From Salvator merianae (Eukaryota > Chordata > Lepidosauria > Squamata > Teiidae), in assembly GCA_003586115.2 (NCBI GenBank), contig QVOM02000126.1, positions 54,750,139 to 54,814,138 of the forward strand: 64,000 bases of DNA. Direction: 5' to 3'. Both the position numbers and the translations under genes were made by a program. Shown piece by piece: positions 35,215-45,909 of the stretch; position 1 is the stretch's first letter, and each line of letters opens with the position of its first letter. Under the pieces are notes generated by a model. It did no database searches, had not been told where the DNA came from, and saw only the letters and a list, made by a program, of their open reading frames with translations.

Positions 35215-35330
35215 CACACATGAATATATTTGTATACTGCCTTTCCAAAGGAAAATGCTCAAGGCAGCATACAACAAAACCCAGAAAGCAATACAAAATG
35301 ATTAATAAATAAATAAATAAATAATAATTT
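35215..35330 (-). mobile_element. L2-type 3' tail with (AAAT)n
   Basis: TATATTTGTATACTGCCTTTCC then GCTCAAGGCAGCATACAACA is the antisense L2 3' hairpin. A short TAAA repeat follows it. Confidence 0.6.
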
Positions 35331-35516
35331 AACAGTACATTATTAACTGAAACAGAAAACACTAAAATATAAATTAATTCCAGGGGAAAAAAAAAAAAAA
35401 AAGATTAAAAAGATGCTCATGAATGAAAAACTCGAGTATTTTTAATGCAGGTAGCTGGCTGCAAATTTTGTGGGATCCTTCAAAGCTTCCTGAAGTGCTG
35501 ATTTGTTACATCTAAA

Positions 35517-35884
35517 GGTCTGTTCACACTTGCCAGCATAGAAGGGTATAATTAGGTCATTCTGTGCTGGAAAAGACCCTGTTGCACAGCAGCCATCCAC
35601 ACTGCTAGGGCTGGAACAGCCCGGAACCAGGCTTTCAGCACTCATTGCAAATGCTGGCCTGCCACCATGATAATGGCCACGCAAACAGGTGCAAATGCTT
35701 CTGACTGAGAGCAGTCCAGCTGCTCTCAGTCCAGCTATGGGCAGCGATTTAGCTGTCCGCAGTTAGTAGTGTTCCAGATCATCTGCAGATGCACCCGAAC
35801 ACTAGGGCCTTGCAAAGCACTGTTGCATTTTGCTAGTGAGCATCTGGATCTAGATGCTCACTAGAAGCAAGGTGCAAACAGACA
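35517..35884. mobile_element. MITE of the GGCCTGTTCACAC family
   Basis: The left end is GGTCTGTTCACACTTGCCAG and the right end AAGGTGCAAACAGAC. The interior has AGCAGCCATCCACACTGCTA, GGGCTGGAACAGCC and, near the right end, GCTCACTAGAAGC. These blocks match 53,985-54,395 and, in reverse, 50,561-50,977. Confidence 0.75.
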
Positions 35885-37590
35885 CTGCAGCAGAGTGTCT
35901 TGTGCTGGGCTTCTCCAGAGTTCTCCAATTCCAGTCTGGATTGTGCCATAGGCTCTTTTTGCTTCAGGAACAGGATGGATTTGCTTTTCCATCTTTGACT
36001 CTGAAGATTATTTTTCCACAGTTTTGTTCACAGTCCTTACAGAGTTTGCAGTCCCTTGAGCCTCATGGAGTAATAGAGTCCTGCCATTTGTTTTATGACC
36101 ACTTACAGCTTCCCTACCTTAGTGCTTTGTTATTACCAACCTACCTGTTAGGCGATCCCTCATATAAAACCTCATCACCTATCCACACATCTCCTGTCTT
36201 CTTGCTAGTTTCTCCCTTTATATAATAATTATTTCTTACTTTTTTGCTTTCCCAGTGAACCAAGTTATACATAACCTACTCCCAGTGTCAGGAACATTCC
36301 ATTAATACACAGCATATCGCCGATGTCAGAAACATACAGTTAAATATAATTCTACTGTGACATCAAGACTCAGATTTTTATACCAATATTTTCACAGCTT
36401 TAGTAATGATTAAAAGTGTCTGTGAGTTAACTCCTTTGTTTTGTGTGCAGTTCATCAAGTCTGGTAAAATACATGACACTACTGATTGTTTTAAAGACCC
36501 TTTATTTGAAAAAAAAAAAAAAAAGTGGGAATATATAGATGATCTGAACAAAATGCCATAGCAGCTCAGTAGCTTAGTTTACCTCCTCCCTTTTCTGCTA
36601 TTTTAGAATTACAAAATCAAAATGGACATAAAGGCAAGATCCACTCATGGAAGGGAACAAGTGATCCTCTCCCTATGAATTAATAGTGCAATGCTTGTAG
36701 TGCTATTCATCATATGGCAGCATGCTGTCTTCATGTTGCTTCCTTGGCCATCAAGATTGCTTAAGGGAATCTCCAGCTGTGATCTCATTTGGTGGAAGAG
36801 GATGCTGCCCTCAGTCATCAAGATCAATCTCAATGGGCAAGGGGCTTTTTCTATGGCCCGTTACTCTGATAGCCACTAAGGAGATAAGTCCGTTTAAGCT
36901 GCAGCGATACGGCTAGTCTGGTAGCAGATCTGCCATTGGGTACAGGAGAAAGAGCTCTGAGAGCTTTCTCTCACTCTGCCACTGAAGCACTCATTCTGTG
37001 TACTCAGTGTGCCACAAGAAACAAGGCCCTGTCTAAGTATTTAACCAAATTATTCTGAGTATTCACAAGTAGCAACAGGTAGGCTCAGAAAGAAATAAGA
37101 TTTTTGTTTCCCTAATATGGAATTGCAGTCAGATATAATGGCAAGGGCACTAAGGATATTGTCCTCAATCTAATTTTGGTCAAATTACACTAGGTTTGAT
37201 AGATCAGATGCCTCACAACAGTTGGACTTCATTACTTGAAATTCGAGTTGGAGTAGACTTCTTGGATTGGTATAATACATGCAAATTTTGTTCCAAACTA
37301 AGTATATGCACCACAATCCTCACAAAGTATCCAAATGTGCTCATACATAGAGTGCAGATTAAGCTCAGTACTTGTTGGTCTCCAGAAGCTTTCCAGAGGA
37401 TGACAATGAACTATCCAAATCTCCCAAAACAGTTTATTGTCTAAGCACACTTTCAATCTTCCGAAGCTGTATACCATTGAGAATGAAATCCTATGTACAT
37501 AGAAAAGAATTTGAGGCTTGCTGACACACTTGAGCCCTGAAGGCATGTTATGAACAACTTCTTCTCTGGTTACTTCTTTCTTCCTGGTCA
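35885..37590. other. Anonymous sequence
   Basis: An A-homopolymer lies at about 36,510-36,525. No gene or nameable repeat. Confidence 0.4.
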
Positions 37591-37598
37591 TTCTTGAA

Positions 37599-37899
37599 TA
37601 GAGATGCACTGAACCAATTTGAACATGAACCAGTTCAATTCAAACCAAACCACCCCCACATTTGGAGGGGTCAGTTTGAATTCAATCCAAAGAGGGAGGT
37701 CCAACTGAACCAGTTGAATCACTCAAATTGCATCAGACTCCTTTGAGTTTTAACACTCTTTAAAAGGGCTTTTTAAAGTGCAATTTGAATGTTTCATCGA
37801 GCCTGTTCAAAAAGGTTTGAATTTGAAACAAATAGCACTAGGTTGGGTTCAATTCAAATCAAACTTTTTTAAAAAAAAAAAAAAAGGTGTGCATCTCTA
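37599..37899. mobile_element. hAT-like MITE (TAGAGATGCAC ends)
   Basis: The left end is TAGAGATGCACTGAACC and the right end GGTGTGCATCTCTA. The flanks TTCTTGAA and TTCCCAAA match at 5 of 8 bases, with three transitions, as expected of an aged 8-bp duplication. The interior is made of GAACCAGTTCAATTC-like and TTTGAATT-like repeats. The element at 43,500-44,421 is a relative. Confidence 0.75.
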
Positions 37900-38247
37900 T
37901 TCCCAAAATATGCACATACATATAGCCAAATTGTTTGCTCCTCTTTGGTAGCTCTAGAGTAAAAGCAGATCTAGCAGACTTTTACAATTCAGTAATGGAG
38001 GGTGGAGAGGGGCATTTCAAATTTTGCATGTTCAGTGGAACTGAAAGTGTTTTTGAATTTTCCTTCTGAGCTGTGCTTGCATTTTTTGAGGGATAACTGT
38101 ACTTTTCATTTCATAATGAAAGTGGCAGAGAGTGAGAAGAGCTTCAGAAGATTTGTATACATCAAGAAATATCTCAAGATCTCTGTTTATTCCTCAGGAT
38201 CTGTACTGGAGAGCCTCAACCTTCTGTTGACTTCAGTGGATTTTCTA

Positions 38248-39090
38248 AAGATGTGGTCCCATATTGTAAATTCATTCTGTCTTGGAGGAGAATGAAAATT
38301 GAGTATGCATTCTCCTCATTCCCACATTTGCATTATAACACAGTTTGGACTTGCTCATTCTCACTCATTTTTTCCATGCTTGACATGGGGAAACTTGTAC
38401 CTTTCTGTCTCCACCCCTCACCAAATTCCTTGCCCTGTGAAGCCAGTGATTTGATGCAATCCCAGTGTTCAAATCTTGACTTCACAGGGGTGGGGAAGCC
38501 AAACTCCACACTCTGTATTTCTTTGCTTTGTCTCAAACCATGGACTCTCTTGGTGGTGTTATTAGCCATTCGCTGTTTGCTCCCTCTCACCCTCCTGCCT
38601 GTAACCACCCAAGCAGAACTTCAATTCCACATCTACCACACAATAAAGCTTCTTAAAGGTCAGATCTCAATTGCTACTCATTCACAATTGCACATTTGTG
38701 TAATTGTGCAATTTCAGAATAGTGAAAAAGCAAGGAGAGGTCAGTGAAAAAGGAGAAAAGTGTGTGTGGGGTGTTATCACGATAGTGCAGTTAGCGGTCA
38801 GCAAATGGAGTCTGCCTCACCTCCCTCTGAGACTTCCACTATGCAATTGTGTGGTGTGGATGGCAAATTTGTTGGGGTAGGAGGACAACCTCCCCAAACA
38901 GGTGCAGCTGAGATGTACACCAAACAGCATGCACCCCTACCCCAGGTATTCTTGAAGAAAGCTGTATTATCTTGTTTGCCCTAGAGTTGCTGAAGCACAG
39001 TGCCAGTTTTGCATAAAAGTCTTCTCTTTTGTGTATGTGCGTGTGTGTGAGAGAGATACATAAACCATATATCTTATTCCCAAATGATTT
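38248..39090 (-). mobile_element. Outer, older copy of the CGGTCGGRCA-ended transposon: right-end part
   Basis: This is the right-end part of a long non-autonomous DNA transposon in minus orientation. From 38,290 to 38,760 it aligns with the reverse complement of 40,600-41,110. Examples are TGACTTCACAGGGGTGGGG against TTGACGTCACAGGGGCGGG, and TCCATGCTTGACATGG against TTCCCGTGCTTGGCAG. The terminus, near GATGTGGTCCCATATTG, is an eroded version of the inner copy's CGCGGTCGGGCATCG end. CpGs are almost all lost. Its other half is at about 41,400-41,852. Open frames here (for example 38,253-38,747) are chance. Confidence 0.7.
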
Positions 39091-39094
39091 TGTT

Positions 39095-39442
39095 TGTTAC
39101 ATTTTGGCTTCCCCCCTTCTTAAAAAAAATCTTCTAAATTTCTAATTTTTTGCCCCTCCTGGTTTCCCTTCTTCTTCCAACCTGTCTTCTTTCATCTTTA
39201 TTCTTCAAATCTAGCAACAACAAGCTCATTTTCTAATTCTTGTAGAAAGTCAATAAAGGGTTTCCAGTTTTAACAAACTTATACACAGCCTTGTTTCTCA
39301 ATAAGTTAGTCAATTTGTCCATCTCTGTGAGATCCATTGTTTTAATCAATCAATCATCTACGGTAGATATATTATCTCCTTTCCATTTTTGTGCATCGAC
39401 AATTCTAGATGCAGTCACCATGTTTTGAATTAAAACATTAAA
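39095..39442 (-). mobile_element. L1 LINE 3' end, first piece
   Basis: Antisense L1: TAGCAACAACAAGCTCATTTTC, AGAAAGTCAATAAAGGGTTTCC, GTCAATTTGTCCATCTC and GCAGTCACCATGTTTTG all align with 20,150-20,370. It stops at about 39,442 where the inner transposon starts, and resumes at 41,134. It inserted into the older outer transposon. Confidence 0.85.
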
Positions 39443-39445
39443 GCC

Positions 39446-41130
39446 ACGGTCGGACACGGCATTTAATCAGTTTAAAGGCTGTCTTCACTTCCCGCTGTCC
39501 TGACATGATCTTGCCGTTCTGTAATTTTTAAGGATTAAATTGGCAAATTGCGGATTACTTTGTCTTCGGATTTAATCAACTCTCAAGCCGTTCCAGATCA
39601 CTAGCACACTTTACTTTGCGCTGTGGGCACGGGGAAAGCGATTATGTGGGAGGGACCATATTTTTTTGTGGGCATGCAGAGAGAGGCATCCCCAAATTGT
39701 GCCGTCCAATGACAGACTTTGTGGGTGGGCAGGGTGCCAGTGGAAAAGAAACGGCAGGGTGGGTGTGCTTCTAACTTTGGAGGTAGCAGGAGGAGGCAAG
39801 AAAGGAAGGGACAACTGGTGGCAGGGGGCATACGAAGGTGGGGATGGTGATTTCGGTTTCTTTCCATCCTTGGAGAGGGAGATTTGAGGAAGCCGAAACA
39901 GCTTCAGCCGGTAGACACAACAAACCCCTCGGGACTGAGCAGCGGCCGCTCCCGCGAAGCCTTCCCCCCCCGCTCAGGCTGAAGAAGGCAGCCACTGCTG
40001 CAAAAGCCTCGAGTTCCATCCAGGGGTCACCACAGGCACCGTAACAGTCCTCATATGCATGACGTTTTTTCACGTTTCATGAGTGAAACTCTCAGGGCTT
40101 CTGTCCCACCCATTTTGGCTGCGTGTGCAGCTGTGTGCGTGTGAACGCGCCGCCTGCCCCTCAGCAACCCGCCTCAACCCTCCGTCCTTTCCCTCCACCT
40201 TCTGTGTTCTCCCCTTCTCAGGATATGAGGGGATGTTTAGAAAATCCTCTGCCCACGCCAGCCGCTGACTCATGTTTTTATTAAAGGAGGGAGGCCTGCG
40301 CTTACAATTGAGCAGTAAGCAGTATGCTGACAATTGACTTCACAACATATTAAAATCCTTGCACTCGACTTCACCCCCCCACACACCTGCCTGCTTGTCT
40401 GCCCCCTCCCCCTCGCTCTGGCTGGCACTTTCTCTGGGCAAAGCTGCAGGGGTCTTCCGATAAAGAGTCGAGCCAGAGGGACTCGCTTAACTCCTTATCG
40501 CAGAGATAACATTTTACTAAAGGACGGCTCTGTTGGGCGCAGTCACTGTTTACCAACTCTTTTGAAAAGTTCCTCATTCCCCCCCATGTTTCCTCCCCAC
40601 TTTTTCCCTTTGTTATGGACCTCTCCCTGCTTTTACGCTACTTTTAAAATGCGCAGTTGCGTTAAAGTGCACCAGCAGGGGAGCTCTCATACGCATTTCC
40701 AAAGAACTTTAAAAAGCTTAGTTTTTTAAAGTTCATAGTTTTAAAGTGAACATAGTTTTAAAGTTCTGCTTGTTTAGACAGAGGCTGCAGGGAGGAGAAG
40801 GAGCAAATGGCGAATGCCTAGTAACGCTGCCAAGTGAATCCTTGTTCTGAAGCAGCAGCGGGGACATACGGAGAACGGAGCTGGAGTTTCCCGCCCCTGT
40901 GACGTCAAGGTTTGAACATTGGGACTGCAGCCAATCGCTGACTGCATAGGGAGGAGATTTTGATGAGGGGTGGAGGCAGAAAGGGTACTGCCAAGCACGG
41001 GAAATATCAGTGTGGGAACGAGCAAGTACGAATTGACTCCGTGTTAAATTGTAACTGTGGGAACGACCAGAAGACGAATTCACTGCGTGTACTCTTCTGA
41101 TACGGATTACAATGACGATGCCCGACCGCG
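39446..41130 (+). mobile_element. Inner, younger copy of the CGGTCGGRCA-ended non-autonomous transposon
   Basis: A 1.7-kb element with short inverted ends: left ACGGTCGGACACGGCATT, right (reverse-complemented) CGCGGTCGGGCATCGTC. It lies inside an L1, whose sequence resumes right after it. The joined flanks read across consistently if GCC (39,443-39,445 and 41,131-41,133) is a 3-bp duplication; an 8-bp alternative AACATTAA/AACATTTT fits the L1 alignment less well. The element is CpG-rich (for example 39,940-40,260), has no transposase frame, and aligns in opposite orientation with the outer copy. CpG retention shows it is the more recent of the two. The superfamily is unassigned. Confidence 0.8.
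40893..40940 (-). promoter_or_regulatory. CRE plus CCAAT-box cluster inside the inner transposon
   Basis: A perfect palindromic cAMP response element TGACGTCA lies at about 40,899-40,906. About 25 bp further on is AGCCAATCGC, a CCAAT/NF-Y-type box. Strand is uncertain because the CRE is symmetric. The aligned site in the older copy reads TTGACTTCACAG and ATTTGATGC, so both motifs are lost there. Function is not shown. Confidence 0.4.
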
Positions 41131-41133
41131 GCC

Positions 41134-41212
41134 TAACATTTTCAAAGTTGTTCTCTACCTAGTGAATAAAATTCTGGTTTAAAATGAATGTTCTTAAAAA
41201 GTCCTCTTATAA
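41134..41212 (-). mobile_element. L1 LINE, second piece (after the inserted transposon)
   Basis: CTCTACCTAGTGAATAAAATTCTGGTTTAAAATGAATG aligns in order with the L1 at 20,400-20,440 (CTATCCCCAGTAGG, AATTCCGGTCTAAAAGGAATG). Similarity fades at about 41,212, which I take as the 5' truncation point. Confidence 0.7.
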
Positions 41213-41460
41213 TGAAAGGAAACATTGTTTCCCTTGTGCATTGCCAAATAAAAATGGAGGAAATATAGTGTCCTTCTTTTTGCATGGGGAAAGAAAGGAA
41301 AATGTTGATACATTGTCCTTCTTGCAGAGAGAGGAGAAAAAGGAGGAGATATGCATTTTAAGAGTGGGCTGTAGTGCCTAGCCAACTATAGAACAGGATG
41401 TTGCCCAAAGTAAATGTAAAAAATAAAATAAAAATAAAAAATAAAATAGTTTTAAAAAAA
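41213..41460. other. Unassigned segment with an A-rich end
   Basis: It contains two similar blocks around GTGTCCTTCTTTTTGCA and TTGTCCTTCTTGCAG, and ends in an AAAATAAAATAA-rich tract at 41,417-41,460. It may be part of the outer transposon or a small retroposed piece with an A-rich tail. Confidence 0.35.
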
Positions 41461-41852
41461 AATCAAGCTGGTTAAAGGTGCAAAAAAGTATAACACAGCA
41501 GAAACCAGGCAATATATGCCAGGTGCTGTTCTCTATTCCCACCCCAATTGTGATGTTCTTACCCTCCTGAGTACAATGCCCATAACAAAGTTTGTTATTG
41601 GATGGGAGGAAATGGGGAGCCTTCTCTCTGCATGCCTCCCAAAGGTACAATCCCCTCCCAGAAAGTCTTCTTGCATGTTCTCAAATTGTAAAGTAAAAAG
41701 GAGTAACAATCTGAAATGGGCTGAGAACTCCCTTAATCCAAATGCAAAGTATTCCTGATTTCAGCAACGTAGTCCTGAAAAACTATGGAAAGGCAAAATC
41801 ATGTCAGGCCAGTGGGAATTGTAAACTGATTAAATGCCGTGTCGGAACATGT
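41461..41852 (-). mobile_element. Outer, older transposon: left-end part
   Basis: Minus-strand sequence aligns with the left third of the inner copy. The block GGCATGCAGAGAGAAGGCTCCCC matches GGCATGCAGAGAGAGGCATCCCC at 39,670, ATCCAATAACAAACTTTGT matches GTCCAATGACAGACTTTGT, and CCTGACATGATTTTGCC matches CCTGACATGATCTTGCC. The terminus GACACGGCATTTAATCAGTTTA is identical in both copies over 22 bases (given here in parts: GACACGGCAT, TTAATCAGTTTA). Together with 38,248-39,090 it forms one element split by the L1. Confidence 0.75.
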
Positions 41853-42754
41853 CCTAATTTGATATGCAATGAAATTGTATTGCAACTTTATTGTTAGTAC
41901 TACTACTACTGCTACTGGTACAATTTCAGTGATAGAGACCAAAGAGATCAGTGCTAAGATCATGTTTCCTATTACAATATCCTTTTAATTCTGTCACTTT
42001 TCTGTTTTATAGATAAATAATAAAACAGTGTTGTTTAGAACGCAAGAGCACAGAGGGGAACTTGCATGCAGTGGGGTTGGAAGGAGAGATGGTTTTGCAT
42101 GTGTTTCTTATTAAAAATGGCAGGTATAATGTCTTTTTAATTATAGTATCTTTCTATGCTGGAATGTCAAAACCCCTTAGGGAATTAGTTACAAGAGTAG
42201 GTGGTGAAATAAATTCATAAAAAAAATATACTACATATAAAGGGATATAGCCCAGACTAGGGTTGATGAGTTGTTGCTTTTTTAATTTTTGGTGATGCAG
42301 ATGCTCTCCTGTGACATTTGCATAGAAATGGCCTCGATAACTATATTTGGGAACTGGGCCCATGGTGTTCAAATTGATATGTTTTATTAATCAGAGTTCT
42401 TAAAGATACGTTAGCACAGGAGGGGGGAAGACCAGGAAATAAATAATACATGCAACAGAAATGGCCCTGAGATGAGTAGCTGTTCACTTTATAAATATTA
42501 CAAGCCTTGCCTACTCCCCCAGGTAAGAACACAGCATTCAACACATTTAATGATTGGGGAGGGGGAAGTGTTTCAATTTCATGTGGGAAGAAGCTTCCAA
42601 ATGTTGTTGAGGGAAAGGTTCAGCAGCAATAGTCTGAGACTCCTACATCTTGTTGAAGTTTATCTGTCATTATGGGAAAAGGAATCATATCAGAGCAGCT
42701 TCATTTTCTGTTTTGCAGCAAGCCATCAATATATTTAAACCAAAACACTTGATC
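41853..42754. other. Anonymous AT-rich sequence
   Basis: A few TAC/ACT trinucleotide repeats at about 41,898-41,920. Nothing else is recognised. Confidence 0.4.
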
Positions 42755-42756
42755 TT

Positions 42757-42810
42757 TCCTTCCTTCCTTCCTTCCTTCCTTCCTTCCTTCCTTCCTTCCT
42801 TCCTTCCTTC
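42757..42810. repeat. (TTCC)n microsatellite
   Basis: About 13 uninterrupted TTCC units. Confidence 0.97.
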
Positions 42811-43074
42811 TTTTCCATAGGATAGTCTATGGATTGTTATAACTATATTGCTCCAACTGTAATGAAGTTTGTTTGCTTCTGAGTTTGTTTGCTTCTGTAG
42901 TTATATAGCTATCATGAACCATACGTGAACCTTCCTAAATGAGAGTCCCTCAAAATAGGCTCCAGATCCCATCTTATGTAACTATTGACCATTTCAGCTG
43001 GAGTTGATGGGAACTGAGTCCAATAACTTCATGGTTAGGGAAAGCTGGGCATTAGGTTAGGATACGTGTCCAGA

Positions 43075-43215
43075 AACGTCAACCATACTTGTAACTGAGA
43101 ATTGGTGGACTGCAAGCCTATAAAGTTTTCTTTTCTTTTCTTTTGAGGACAGAGGTATAGAGGTGGCTTGTGCTTTCTTCCAAGTAGATGCTCTATCACT
43201 GAACTATGATTATCT
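43075..43215 (-). mobile_element. tRNA-derived SINE head region, diverged
   Basis: On the minus strand this reads TAGTTCAGTGATAGAGCATC followed by TACTTGGAAG, which is the A-box region and anticodon arm of a tRNA-related SINE. The same head is seen on the minus strand at 48,985-49,000 and 60,340-60,365. Confidence 0.5.
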
Positions 43216-43499
43216 TTGCTTCTCATTGTTCTTCCATAAAGCATCTTTCAGCAGTAACTGCCCAATATTGGAAACTGGCTGAGAATCTAACCTTAACAAT
43301 ATGGTATAAAAACTTTGAAAAACAGCAACAAATGAACATATCACAGAACAAAAATTAAGCATGGAAGAAAAGAAAAACAATGTTAGATTCAACAAAAGAT
43401 TCAGTTCTACTGAAGTTAAAGTGAATATTTACCATCTGTAAGCGCTTTCACATTTTGGTCATAAGACGAGCTGAATCAACTAGTGATAGCTCTCACAAC

Positions 43500-44421
43500 T
43501 AGAGTTTTGCCAAACAAGGTAGTTCAACTAGTCTGAAATCAAACCTGAACCATCACCTCCCATTTCAAAGGCCTGATTTGAACTCAAACTAGACAGTGGG
43601 GTTTCATCCAAACTATCAAACTTCCTGACTGATTTCAAACTGGTTTGTGACTGGATGCAACTGCCTTTTAAAGTTTTTTTCCCCACATTGATTTTTAACA
43701 TTTTTATTTGAGCCTGTTTAAGATTCAAACACTGGGCCTGTTCGCACTTACCTTTGTAGAATGTTCTCATTAGTAGGCTTCAGACGGGAGAGATTGGAGT
43801 CTGCTGGGTGCTATACACACTTACAGGCAGAGAAACGGACTTCAAGTTGATCAGCAGAGGGAGCAGTGCAGATGGGAATCCCCTAGACAGGACATGAGGT
43901 CATGAACCATAGAGGCACGGATGCCTAGATAGGTCTAGTAATCCAAACCATAGAGTACTGCTTCGAAGCTAGAGGGGCTCCTTTTGGAGCTGTCTTCACA
44001 ACGGCAGCCAGGCTGCGAAGCCGAAAGGGCAAACCAGGTTGCGAAGCAGCAGACCGGTTTGCGAAGCAGTGGACCGTGTCTGCGAAGCCACGCCAGCTCC
44101 TCCCCGCCGCCATTTTGAGCCAGGAAGGGAGTGTGAAAGGACCTTCCCTGATCTTCACTCGATCGCACAGGTCGGAATCAAGACAAGTAATTACTTGTCT
44201 TGCTTTCCTCAGCATCAGGTGAGTATCGGGCGAGGTTCGGTTCGGTTCAGGGGAGGCACACACCCGCGGCAGTGCAAAACCTCCGTTCCAGCGAACAGTC
44301 TACCGAGGTAGAGCAAACAGGCCCTCAGACTGACTTGAGCCTATTCAACCTGATTCAAATTTGAACTGAGCATCATGGGGTTTGAACCAAACCATAATTT
44401 TAGAGTTTATGCACTTCTCTA
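43500..44421. mobile_element. hAT-like MITE interrupted by a GC-rich MITE
   Basis: The left end is TAGAGTTTTGCCAAACAAGG and the right end TTTATGCACTTCTCTA. The flanks CTCACAAC and CTTATAGC match at 5 of 8 with three transitions. The two arms (43,500-43,733 and 44,325-44,421) carry the same GAACC/TTTGAAT-type repeats as 37,599-37,899. The GC-rich element at 43,734-44,324 sits between them. Confidence 0.7.
43734..44324. mobile_element. GC-rich 591-bp MITE (GGGCCTGTTCGCAC family)
   Basis: The left end is GGGCCTGTTCGCACTTACC and the right end GTAGAGCAAACAGGCCC. It aligns with 24,873-25,460 and 60,505-61,082. It shares AGCAGAGGGAGCAGTGC, CCGCCGCCATTTTGAGCC (YY1-like), GGACCTTCCCTGATCTTC, the ATCGCACAGGTCGGAATCAA block and CGAGGTTCGG near the right end. 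The level of CpG decay is between those of the other two copies. The 3-bp flanks (ACT and TCA) do not match. Confidence 0.85.
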
Positions 44422-44454
44422 CTTATAGCAGTTTATTGAATAGATTAACAAGGT

Positions 44455-44577
44455 CATGTATTAGATAAGAGTATGCATTTTCCTCAGAAGTAGGCAATGG
44501 CAGATCCACATCTGTATCTCTACCAAGAAAACTGCATAGAGGTGCCCATGCAGTCAACTCAATGGTACCCAACAACA
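44455..44577 (+). mobile_element. tRNA-derived SINE, 3' portion
   Basis: Plus-strand order is GCAATGGCAGATCCACATC, GTATCTCTACCAAGAAAACTG, ATAGAGGTGCCCATGCAGTC, AACTCAATGGTACCCAACAACA. This is the sense 3' end of the SINE family found in antisense at 13,980, 48,793 and 60,155. Confidence 0.65.
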
Positions 44578-45909
44578 GCATTAAATTGTTAAACAAAATG
44601 AAGTACAAACAATATACAGAATTTCTGTAATCCTTTCGTATACCTTTTTTTATTTTTCTTCTCACATTGCATGTGTACGGATAGTAAGAGAAAAATGAAT
44701 TGTAATATTTTGATTTAAAATTATTTTTTTTTTTTAAAAAAGGCATCTTTCAAGCATCTTCTGTGACAAAGGAAATTGTCAACTAATAAATGCCAATACG
44801 CATGTAACAGTCCTACATAACAAGGGCAAATTTTGGCTCACATTATTTTTGCACACAACACTACTTAACTTGATTATGAAGAACTAGAAATTCACTGTAC
44901 CTGCAGAAGGGCAGAATGGATTTTCATGCGAACATTAAGACTGCTTCCAAAAGAAATGTATGCATTATGATCGTATGCCACCATCTTGACACTCAGCAAC
45001 ATATGTCAGCAACAGTGATTGGCATGCCCTGCAGGCCTCATTCTGCACTGCCTGAATCACTTGTCTGAGCAATCTACTCCAACAACTGATACAGCCAGAT
45101 CAGAATGAGCCACTTGGATGTACTAATCTCCTGCTGCCCAGCTCTGTCAATTGTTGGAAATGATAGTGTGCAAAATACAAATAAAATAAAAATGTTCCAT
45201 GTTTTTATTACTTTGCAACAAACACACGCTAATGGGAGAAAAGGCCCCCCCTCCATCACTCACACAACTACGCAGAATAAGTTGCAGCAGCATACCAAAG
45301 GAGTAGAAGCCAATTGAAAATATTGTGTCACATGTTTTCTCATTCCCCCAACCACTTTTCTGCTATATTTTGAGATAAAATACAACAAAAAAGGCCTCAT
45401 GTGTGAATGAGAAGATAAGGGTCATTGCTGCATGCCTAGTAAGTGGAAATGCAACACTGCACTAGAAACAATGAAGGGGGTACGAGGTACTAATCTTCCA
45501 TATCTACTCAGAGATAGATATTTCTGCTCCACAGGTGGGGATGTTCTACCCACAGGGCAGCCTTAGCACACACTCAGAGATCCACCCAACCAACTGGAAT
45601 GTTTCTTCTAGAGAAGTGCACCCAGTATTCTCTCTCTCTCTCTATCGGAACCACTTTTCAGTTCATCTACCTTAACATGAACCCTACCTTTCCAGTTCAC
45701 CGTGTAGGCAGGTGGCAGTGAAGTCAGGCACATATCAGGACGTAAACCCTACATAGAAAGGGCTACCATCTACCCCAGGTACAGTTTCAACTTTTTGTCA
45801 TCCTTGCCAGTATTAGGCACCAACCAAAAGCACCATCAATAAATTAAAGATTCAGTTGAAATGATCCACTTTGATTTTGCTATAGAGAGGTGTCTTCCAA
45901 ATATAATAT
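44578..45909. other. Anonymous sequence
   Basis: There is a short (CT)n at about 45,630-45,644. No gene or nameable repeat. Confidence 0.4.

Noticed and set aside
38253..38747. 164-codon frame similar to the minus-strand frame at 40,733-41,083, suggesting a duplicated gene
   Set aside because: The similarity is at DNA level between two inverted copies of the same transposon, and the frames are not conserved as proteins.
39890..40260. CpG-rich stretch as a host gene promoter or first exon
   Set aside because: It lies wholly inside the young transposon copy, aligned with the same family's older copy, and no splice-linked coding sequence follows.
40899..40906. CRE as evidence of an active host promoter
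   Set aside because: A single 8-bp palindrome inside a transposon is not enough; kept only as a low-confidence motif.
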